Source: Agathobacter sp.
GTDB lineage: Bacteria > Bacillota > Clostridia > Lachnospirales > Lachnospiraceae
Length of the DNA stretch: 37,085 nt
Assembly (NCBI GenBank): GCA_017481285.1
Contig: JAFUPI010000047.1
Span: forward strand, 1 to 37,085
Direction: 5' to 3'
In this document: in pieces, positions 24,848-31,507 of the stretch
Layout of the letters: each line of letters starts with the position of its first letter
How positions within the stretch are numbered: the first letter of the stretch is position 1
Translations under genes and position numbers: made by a program
Notes under the pieces: model-generated
The model's database searches: none
Seen by the model: only the letters and a program-made list of their open reading frames with translations
Told to the model about the DNA's origin: nothing

Positions 24848-27514
24848 ATGTTAAAAAAGATATTGAACGTGTTTATAGATGAAAAAATGGATATTAAGGA
24901 GAGATTGTTCCGTATTATTTTGGTAGTAGGAACAACAGTAGTAGGTTTGGCAATTTTACAGGGACTTACTTTGATTAACGCGGATAGTCTTATGATGATT
25001 TATGGCATTATGTTTGCGGCCTTTGTATCTGCATTAATTTTGACCTTTAAGTATCGAAATATTGAATTATCCTCCACCATTTTAGGGTTTGCACTGATCG
25101 TAGTAGCCTTGCCATTTATCTTTTTAAGAGGTGGCGGTGTAAATAGTGGTTCTGGACTATGGATGTGTTTGGGAATTTTTTACATCTTTATCATGTTTTC
25201 GGGAAAGAAACTAGCTTTCTTCCTGATACTCACCTTAATTATGGATATTGCCTGTTATGTGGTTTCTTATTTGTATCCAGATCAGGTAATCGAATTGGCG
25301 ACACCTTTTGAAAAACATTTTGATTCTATCTTTGCAGTTGTAATGGTAGGATTTACAGTTGGTGTTATTATGAAATTCCAGTTAAAGGTTTTTGATAAGG
25401 AAAGACAGTTAACACAGGAACAGAAAAAAGAATTAGAATTGGTAGGCAAATCCAAAGATGCGTTCTTTGCAAGTATGAGTCACGAGATTCGAACTCCAAT
25501 TAATTCCATTATTGGGTTAAATGAGTTAATTTTGCGTGAGGACCCATCGGTAGAAATTCAAGGATATGCCAAGAATATTCAGAATGCCAGCAAGATGTTA
25601 TTGTCTCTGGTAAATGATATTTTGGATTTGTCCCAGTTAGAAATCCAAAAAATGGAGTTGGTGGAAAAAGAATATGAGGTGGAAAATCTTCTTCATGAAG
25701 TTGTAGATATGATGCAGGTTCGAATGGAAGAGAAGAAGTTAAACTTTATTGTTCAGGTTGACAAAAATATTCCATCCAAGCTTTATGGAGACGAAAGACG
25801 TGTGAAGCAGATTCTTCTCAATATTCTCTCAAATGCAGTAAAATATACAGAAGAAGGAGCGGTTACTTTAAATTGTCGCTACGAGCAAAGTGACGCAGAA
25901 AAGGTGTTTCTTCGTATTTCGGTAGCAGATACTGGAATGGGGATTCGAAAAGAAGAACTGGAGCATCTGTTTGATGCTTTCCGTAGAATCAATACAGATA
26001 GAACGCAGAAGATAGAAGGTACTGGTTTGGGACTCTCTATCACCAAGCATTTGTTAGATTTGATGCAGGGAGAAATTACAGTAGACAGTATTTATACACA
26101 AGGTTCTGAATTTACTGTGGTGATTCCACAAATCATCGTGGATGAGGCTCCATTGGGTGAATTTACAACTAAGATAATGGATAAGAAGTCTGCGACATAT
26201 TATAGTAAATCTTTTGAGGCTCCAGAAGCACGTATTTTGATTGTAGACGATGATGATTTGAATCTTATCATCACAACAAAATTGTTACAAGATACGAAAA
26301 TGTCGATTGACACTGCAAGCAGTGTGGATGAATGTTTGCGAAAAACAAGCAAGAGATATTATAACCTTATTTTGATGGATTACATGATGCCAGGTATGAA
26401 TGGCGGAGAACTTCTCCGTGAGCTGCGTAAACAGGAAAATGGCTTGTGTAGAGAGTCGAATGTAGTGTTGTTATCTGCAAATGTTCTGGCAGATAAGCAA
26501 ATAGAATATCAGCAGATGGGCTTTGATGGTTTGTTGGAAAAACCAGTAGATGCTGTTCGTTTGGAAAATGAGGTAATGAAGCATATTCCGGATGAGTTGA
26601 TTGAATATCGTAGAGATACGATGAATGGATTAAAGAGCGAATATTTTGTTTCGAGACTTTCCAAACGTCGCAAGAAAGTATATGTTACATCAGATGGTGT
26701 TTGTGATTTAACACCAGAATTGATTGAAAAATACAATGTAAAACTGATTGACTTATATATTAAGACAGAAACAGGAAGATTCCGCGATACGAAAGAGATT
26801 GATATTCACAATCTGTCCAGATATTTGTCAGATGAAAACTCCACCGCGTTTTCTTTGTCACCAACAATAGAGGATTATGAACGATTTTTTGCTGATACAT
26901 TGATGGAAGCGGATAATGTGATTTATATTTCTATGGCAAGTGGTTCGGGACATTGTTATGAGAATGCAACAGAAGCGGCAAAAGGTTTTGCTCATGTTCA
27001 TGTTGTAGATTCTGAACACATTTCTTCTGGGCAGGCACTTGTAGTGTTACATGCGGCGAAAATGGCTTCCGAAGGTGCTACTGTGCAGGAGATTTTGAAA
27101 GAAGTAGAGGCAATGAAGTCAAAAGTAAAAGCCTCTTACCTGCTTCCAAGTACACGTATTTTTTATCAAAAAGGTTTTACAGATAAGCTTACAGCGAAAA
27201 TTTGTGATGCATTTAGATTACATCCAGTGCTTGGCTCATACAACCATAAAATTACAGTTTTAGGTGTACGTGCTGGAAAAATGGAAAAAGTATGGAAGCA
27301 GTTTATTCGTTTCCATTTGAGAAACAGCTCCCGAATTGATGATAGAATTGTATTTGTTGTGCATGCAGGATGTACTGTGAGACAACAGGAGATGCTATTA
27401 GAAGAAATCAATCGAAATATGAGGTTCAAGCAGGTTGTATTTACACAGGCTTCGTCAGCGAGTGTATGTAATGCAGGGCTAGGCTCTATTGGTTTTGCGA
27501 TTTATCAAAAATAG
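24848..27514 (+). CDS. Membrane hybrid histidine kinase fused to a C-terminal DegV domain
   Basis: An 888-residue fusion. Residues 15-180 are about six hydrophobic spans. HisKA has the phospho-histidine at about H212 in FFASMSHEIRTPINSIIG; HATPase boxes are VKQILLNILSNAVKY, ADTGMGIRKEELEHLF and EGTGLGLSITKHL. A complete receiver follows (LIVDDDDLN, D510 in LILMDYMMPGMNG, LLSANV, LLEKPVD). From about 610 to the end, some 278 residues match a full-length DegV (FakB-type fatty-acid-binding) fold: YVTSDGVCDLTPELIEKYNV, TAFSLSPTIEDYERFF, ISMASGSGH, VVDSEHISSGQ and VFVVHAGC. No stop or frameshift separates the parts. The usual SSxLSGT loop is altered to SMASGSG. It probably couples a lipid ligand to phosphorelay output; this is inference. 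uppP follows after 12 bases. Confidence 0.92.
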   Translation: MLKKILNVFIDEKMDIKERLFRIILVVGTTVVGLAILQGLTLINADSLMMIYGIMFAAFVSALILTFKYRNIELSSTILGFALIVVALPFIFLRGGGVNSGSGLWMCLGIFYIFIMFSGKKLAFFLILTLIMDIACYVVSYLYPDQVIELATPFEKHFDSIFAVVMVGFTVGVIMKFQLKVFDKERQLTQEQKKELELVGKSKDAFFASMSHEIRTPINSIIGLNELILREDPSVEIQGYAKNIQNASKMLLSLVNDILDLSQLEIQKMELVEKEYEVENLLHEVVDMMQVRMEEKKLNFIVQVDKNIPSKLYGDERRVKQILLNILSNAVKYTEEGAVTLNCRYEQSDAEKVFLRISVADTGMGIRKEELEHLFDAFRRINTDRTQKIEGTGLGLSITKHLLDLMQGEITVDSIYTQGSEFTVVIPQIIVDEAPLGEFTTKIMDKKSATYYSKSFEAPEARILIVDDDDLNLIITTKLLQDTKMSIDTASSVDECLRKTSKRYYNLILMDYMMPGMNGGELLRELRKQENGLCRESNVVLLSANVLADKQIEYQQMGFDGLLEKPVDAVRLENEVMKHIPDELIEYRRDTMNGLKSEYFVSRLSKRRKKVYVTSDGVCDLTPELIEKYNVKLIDLYIKTETGRFRDTKEIDIHNLSRYLSDENSTAFSLSPTIEDYERFFADTLMEADNVIYISMASGSGHCYENATEAAKGFAHVHVVDSEHISSGQALVVLHAAKMASEGATVQEILKEVEAMKSKVKASYLLPSTRIFYQKGFTDKLTAKICDAFRLHPVLGSYNHKITVLGVRAGKMEKVWKQFIRFHLRNSSRIDDRIVFVVHAGCTVRQQEMLLEEINRNMRFKQVVFTQASSASVCNAGLGSIGFAIYQK

Positions 27515-27526
27515 AAAGAGGTTATT

Positions 27527-28429
27527 ATGGATCAGATTTTTGAAATTATCAAAGCTTTATTATTCGGTATTGTAGAAGGTATTACCGAGTGGCTTCCAGT
27601 AAGTAGTACAGGACATATGATTCTTTTAAATGAATTTGTAAAGTTGAATGTAAGCAAGCAGTTTTGGGATATGTTTTTAGTTGTGATTCAGCTTGGTGCG
27701 ATTCTTGCAGTTGTTTTAATTTTCTGGAATACAATTTGGCCATTTGCGTTAGCAAAAAACACAGATTTCTCTCAGAATTTAGGTAGAAGAGGTTTTTGGG
27801 GACAAAAATATTGGGGATTAGGACCAATTGCTGTAAAAATGGAAATCATTATTAACTGGTTTAAAATTGTGGTAGCATGTATGCCAGCGATTGTATTTGT
27901 GTTACTGGATTTGGATGATGTTTGTGATGCGTTGTTCTATAATGCAGTAGGTGTTTCAATTGCACTTATTGTATTTGGTATTGCATTTATCGTAGTTGAA
28001 ACACGAAATGCTGGTAAGAATGCGGTTGTAATGGAAATGTCAGAAATTACATGGAAAATGGCTGCACTCATTGGTGTATTCCAGCTTCTTGCTGCAGCAT
28101 TCCCAGGAACTTCACGTTCTGGTGCAACCATTATTGGTGCGTTATTGATTGGAATTTCGAGAAAAGCTGCTAGTGAATTTACATTTATTTTGGCAATTCC
28201 AGTTATGCTCGGCGCAAGTCTTTTGGAATTATTCGATTTTGGATTTAATTTGACTGGAAATGAAGTTGTAATACTTTTGGTTGGAATGATTAGCGCATTT
28301 TTAGTTTCCATTTTTGTTATTAAGTTCTTATTAAGCTATATCCGTAAGCATGATTTCAAGGTGTTTGGCTGGTATCGAATTGTACTTGGTATTGTTGTAC
28401 TGCTTTGCGGAGTTATAGGTATTATTTAG
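27527..28429 (+). CDS. uppP: Undecaprenyl-diphosphatase (UppP/BacA family)
   Basis: Integral membrane enzyme that dephosphorylates undecaprenyl pyrophosphate, recycling the lipid carrier for cell-wall synthesis; homologues confer bacitracin tolerance. The 300-residue protein has both signature motifs: GIVEGITEWLPVSSTGHMIL and AAAFPGTSRSGATIIGALL, with multiple hydrophobic spans between. A cytoplasmic insert around residues 70-100 (LAKNTDFSQNLGRRGFWGQK) is longer than in E. coli BacA but I recall it from clostridial members. The start at 27527 follows AGAGG. It sits 12 bases after the DegV-kinase gene and before a phosphopantetheinyl transferase, tying envelope or lipid functions to the signalling cluster. 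Confidence 0.95.
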   Translation: MDQIFEIIKALLFGIVEGITEWLPVSSTGHMILLNEFVKLNVSKQFWDMFLVVIQLGAILAVVLIFWNTIWPFALAKNTDFSQNLGRRGFWGQKYWGLGPIAVKMEIIINWFKIVVACMPAIVFVLLDLDDVCDALFYNAVGVSIALIVFGIAFIVVETRNAGKNAVVMEMSEITWKMAALIGVFQLLAAAFPGTSRSGATIIGALLIGISRKAASEFTFILAIPVMLGASLLELFDFGFNLTGNEVVILLVGMISAFLVSIFVIKFLLSYIRKHDFKVFGWYRIVLGIVVLLCGVIGII

Positions 28430-28445
28430 TAGAAGTTGGTATGCA

Positions 28446-29042
28446 ATGTTAAAGTTATATTATGGGCATATCCAGCTGGTCAAAGATCAGCTGGTGTTTG
28501 AGAAATGGTTTGAAAAAATGGATAGCCAGCGGAAAGAAAAAATTCTACGCTGTAAGAATGAAGTGGATAAACAACGCTCATTATTAGCCGGCATATTGTT
28601 GAATTTTGGAGTGGAGAATAATCGAAACGAAGAGCAGATTTTTTATAGCATTAGTCACTCTGGAAATTATGTAATATGTGCACTTTCGGACAGAAGAGTA
28701 GGAGTTGATATTGAAAATAAGTTTAGAAGTGTTTTTTCAGAAGCCAAAACGGAGCAATTAAATAAAATTGCAAAGAAATGCTTTACCATGGGAGAGGAAA
28801 TCTATTATCTTTCGGCGGATGAGGAGGATAGAGTAGATATTATGCTCCAATTTTGGACAAGAAAGGAAAGTTATAGCAAGGCTATTGGGAAAGGACTTGG
28901 GTTAGACTTTTCTATGATTGATACACAAAAGAAGGATCCGTTATATTGGTCTGGCTGGCTAGAAGAGGGGTATTATTGTAGTCTTTATGTAGAAAATGGT
29001 TTGTTTGGAGATATGAAACTGCAGGAAATTGTATCCCTATAG
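28446..29042 (+). CDS. 4'-phosphopantetheinyl transferase (Sfp type)
   Basis: Transfers the phosphopantetheine arm of CoA to a serine of acyl- or peptidyl-carrier proteins. Short Sfp-type protein of 198 residues with both signatures: SISHSGNYVICALSDRRVGV followed by DIE (magnesium site), and FWTRKESYSKAIGKGLGLDF. No ribosome-binding site of note precedes the ATG at 28446, 16 bases after uppP; coupling to uppP is possible. No carrier protein, NRPS or PKS gene is in the window, so it may serve fatty-acid synthesis or a remote pathway. Confidence 0.92.
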   Translation: MLKLYYGHIQLVKDQLVFEKWFEKMDSQRKEKILRCKNEVDKQRSLLAGILLNFGVENNRNEEQIFYSISHSGNYVICALSDRRVGVDIENKFRSVFSEAKTEQLNKIAKKCFTMGEEIYYLSADEEDRVDIMLQFWTRKESYSKAIGKGLGLDFSMIDTQKKDPLYWSGWLEEGYYCSLYVENGLFGDMKLQEIVSL

Positions 29043-29057
29043 GAAGGAAAAGAAAAG

Positions 29058-29561
29058 ATGTATGATGAATTGACTGCGAAGGATATTCAAAAGATGGAAG
29101 AGGAAATTGAGCATCGAAAGCTAGTGGTTCGTAAACAGGCTTTAGAGGACGTGAAAGAGGCTCGTGCACACGGCGATTTAAGTGAGAATTTTGAATACAA
29201 GGCAGCGAAAAAATTTAAAAATGAAAATGAAAGCCGCATTCGTTATCTGGAAAAAATGATTCGTACTGCGAAAGTGATTTCCGAAGAGTCTGCAGATGAT
29301 GAAGTTGGTATGAATAATACAGTTGAGTTGTATTTCGAAGAAGATGATGAAGTGGAAATCTATAAGGTTGTTACCACGGTAAGAAGCAACTCCTTAAAGA
29401 ATTTGATTAGTAAAGAGTCACCATTGGGAATGGCGATATATGGACATAAGGTAGGAGAGCGTTGTGAAGTAAAAGTGAACGATACCTATTCTTATTTTGT
29501 GCAGATTAGAAAAATTGAAAATACAGTTGACGATGGAAGCGATGCATTGCGAAAATTTTAA
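29058..29561 (+). CDS. GreA/GreB-family transcription elongation factor
   Basis: RNA-polymerase secondary-channel factor that stimulates transcript cleavage in stalled complexes. The 167-residue protein has the N-terminal coiled coil, with the catalytic acidic tip in ARAHGDLSENFEYKAAKK, and the C-terminal FKBP-like domain with ISKESPLGMAIYGHKVGE. Both tip acidic residues (D and E of DLSEN) are present, so activity is likely. Sequence drift from standard GreA (for example VELYFEEDDEVEIYKVVT) suggests a paralogue, with the housekeeping copy elsewhere. AGGAAGG sets the start. It follows the Sfp gene by 15 bases. Confidence 0.9.
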   Translation: MYDELTAKDIQKMEEEIEHRKLVVRKQALEDVKEARAHGDLSENFEYKAAKKFKNENESRIRYLEKMIRTAKVISEESADDEVGMNNTVELYFEEDDEVEIYKVVTTVRSNSLKNLISKESPLGMAIYGHKVGERCEVKVNDTYSYFVQIRKIENTVDDGSDALRKF

Positions 29562-29584
29562 CTGTATTGAAAGAGAGAACATAG

Positions 29585-30064
29585 ATGGCTAGAAGAGGTT
29601 TGACGGGACAATTGAATATGTTTGATTTATATAATTCACTGGATGCAGGTGAAGTTGAGATGGTCTCCTTGGTGCCAGACTTTGAAGAAGAGCCAGTGGT
29701 TGAGGAAGCCCAAGAGAACGTGGAAGAGCCAGTGGTTGAGGAAGCCCCAGAGGACGTGGAAGAGCCAGTGGCTGAGGAAGCCCCAGAGGACGTGGAAGAG
29801 CCAGTGGCTGTGGAGATTCCAGAGATTACGGTGGAGCCAGAATATGTAGAAGAAAAGCCGCAAGTGTCGTTGAAAGATGAAAAAGTATCCATGTCAAGAA
29901 GCTATGTAATTGATGGTGAAAAAATTGAAATCGCATATATCAATTATAATAAGGTGAAAATCACCAGAGGCAATAATGTTCCAGTCATTAAAACATTTGA
30001 ATCTACAAAAGAGGCAGTAGATTATTATGTAGAACAAATGCAGGAGTTAGAGAGCGATGAATAA
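29585..30064 (+). CDS. Acidic repeat protein of unknown function
   Basis: A 159-residue protein I do not recognise. The N-terminus MARRGLTGQLNMFDLYNSL is followed by an acidic, proline-containing region built from a 12-residue repeat (EEPVxEEAPEDV, encoded by a 36-bp tandem repeat). A basic-to-beta C-terminal segment (SYVIDGEKIEIAYINYNKV, then ITRGNNVPVIKTFES) follows, ending in a helix. There is no signal peptide, membrane span or LPxTG, so it is probably cytosolic and not a sortase substrate. GAAAGAGAG precedes the ATG. It overlaps the sortase gene by 8 bases, implying co-translation. Confidence 0.75.
   Translation: MARRGLTGQLNMFDLYNSLDAGEVEMVSLVPDFEEEPVVEEAQENVEEPVVEEAPEDVEEPVAEEAPEDVEEPVAVEIPEITVEPEYVEEKPQVSLKDEKVSMSRSYVIDGEKIEIAYINYNKVKITRGNNVPVIKTFESTKEAVDYYVEQMQELESDE
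29687..29812 (+). repeat. 36-bp in-frame tandem repeat
   Basis: Three full 36-bp units start at 29687, 29723 and 29759, and a partial fourth starts at 29795; each begins GAAGAGCCAGTGG. The units are nearly identical, with a few substitutions (for example CAAGAGAAC against CCAGAGGAC). The period is a multiple of three, so copy-number changes keep the reading frame. Confidence 0.92.
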
Positions 30065-31013
30065 AGTAGATTTAGAAGTAACAGATTTGAATACAGAAGA
30101 GCATGCTAAGGAAGAGATTTTGGCAGAAGAGATGCCTAAGAAGAAAAAGAATAATGTGATGAGTACAGTTCTGGTTTGTGTAGGTATCATGTGTATTGGG
30201 ATTGCAATATATGGCTTGTATGGAAGTTACAAGGAATATAAAGATGGACAGGATATTTATAATCAGGCAGAAGATGAGTTCGTTCATGTGAATGATGATT
30301 GGGGTGAAGATGAGATAGGTACGACTACAGAGGATCCTAATATTCCAGATGAATTTGTATCAGAAAATCCAGATTCATCAACGACAAATACACCAGCTCC
30401 AGAGGCTCCAAAGGGACCTTGGTATGAACGAGTATCGGTTGATTTAAAAGGACTTCAGGCAATCAATCCAGAGATTGTTGGTTGGTTATATTTCGAAAAT
30501 GAAAAAATAAATTATCCAATTTTGCAGGGTGAAGATAATGAGAAATATCTTACGACGGCATATAATGGAGCACAGTCAAACGTAGGAAGTATTTTTGTGG
30601 ATGCAGCGAATAGTGGAGATTTTTCAGATACACATACACTGATATATGGACATACATTGCATGATAATACGATGTTAAGCCGTTTGAAGTATTATATGAC
30701 CAAGTCTTGGTATTACGAGAATCATAAGTACTTTCAGATTTTCTGTGGAGATGAAATACTAAGATATCAGATTTTTTCTTATCAGGAAGTAGGCGTTGAT
30801 AGTTATATTTATTGGGAACGTTTTGAGTCTGCGAAAGAATTAAGCGACCGCATGTTGCAGACCTCTAAGATTAACCCAGGATTAAATATTGAGGACGATG
30901 ATAAAATCATCACTTTTTCAACCTGTGTGTCAGATAAGGCATATCGATTGGTAGTCAGTGCAGTGTTGGTTGAACGTTATAATATTACAGATAATATTCT
31001 CACAGAAGAATAA
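30057..31013 (+). CDS. Class B sortase
   Basis: Membrane-anchored transpeptidase of 318 residues that links proteins to peptidoglycan. A short charged N-terminus (PKKKKNN) is followed by one membrane span (about 35-52), a Pro/Thr-rich linker, and the sortase B fold: LQAINPEIVGWLYFENEKIN, then YPILQGEDNEKYL, LIYGHTLHDNTMLSRL with catalytic H199, TFSTC with C290, and R297 in YRLVV. All three catalytic residues are present. The start overlaps the end of the acidic repeat gene by 8 bases. No protein with an obvious sorting signal is encoded in the window, so its substrate is elsewhere. Confidence 0.93.
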   Translation: MNKVDLEVTDLNTEEHAKEEILAEEMPKKKKNNVMSTVLVCVGIMCIGIAIYGLYGSYKEYKDGQDIYNQAEDEFVHVNDDWGEDEIGTTTEDPNIPDEFVSENPDSSTTNTPAPEAPKGPWYERVSVDLKGLQAINPEIVGWLYFENEKINYPILQGEDNEKYLTTAYNGAQSNVGSIFVDAANSGDFSDTHTLIYGHTLHDNTMLSRLKYYMTKSWYYENHKYFQIFCGDEILRYQIFSYQEVGVDSYIYWERFESAKELSDRMLQTSKINPGLNIEDDDKIITFSTCVSDKAYRLVVSAVLVERYNITDNILTEE

Positions 31014-31028
31014 TGTAAGGAGAGAACG

Positions 31029-31481
31029 ATGAAAAGAGAAGACGAATTATTAAAACAGTTGATGGATATGACAAAGGATACTAAGGCTGGGAAGATTCAT
31101 TGGGATGTGAAATGTCAGACCACGGAATATAATGATCCAGCGAGCAAGCCACAGGTGATGGAAGATGATATTCTTTGGACAGTAGATGAATGTTATGTTT
31201 CTTATTACTGTGAATATAAGGGTAAGGAATTTTTGATGATTACCTATGAAATGATACATACGGCTGGAGATAAAGTGAAAACTACCAATTTAGTATTCCT
31301 TCCACCGCTTGGAATCCGTTATTTTGATATTCATACATTACTTCCATATGCAGTGGAAAATTCCAATATGCTTTCCTATCAGGTTAAGAACTTATGGAGT
31401 ATGTTATTAGATATGTATAAAGCAAATCCAGATAGTGTCGCTTTGGATGCAAGTGAGAGAGTTTTGACGATTGAAGATTAA
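31029..31481 (+). CDS. Uncharacterised protein (150 aa)
   Basis: I do not recognise this protein. It is soluble, has no signal peptide and is mixed alpha/beta in appearance. An N-terminal helix (EDELLKQLMDMTKDTKAGKI) is followed by beta-rich stretches (WTVDECYVSYYCEYKGKEF, MITYEMIHT) and a C-terminal helix (LWSMLLDMYKANP). TAAGGAGAG sets the ATG at 31029. It lies 15 bases after the sortase gene and 26 before the GH2 gene, so it probably belongs to the same transcript. Confidence 0.75.
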   Translation: MKREDELLKQLMDMTKDTKAGKIHWDVKCQTTEYNDPASKPQVMEDDILWTVDECYVSYYCEYKGKEFLMITYEMIHTAGDKVKTTNLVFLPPLGIRYFDIHTLLPYAVENSNMLSYQVKNLWSMLLDMYKANPDSVALDASERVLTIED

Positions 31482-31507
31482 TTGATTGTTTTTATGGAGG
31501 GTAGTTT

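Noticed and set aside
29622-29849. Tryptophan-rich plus-strand frame across the 36-bp repeat
   Set aside because: The repeat period is a multiple of three, so any frame stays open. The acidic frame has the ribosome-binding site and the unique flanking domains.
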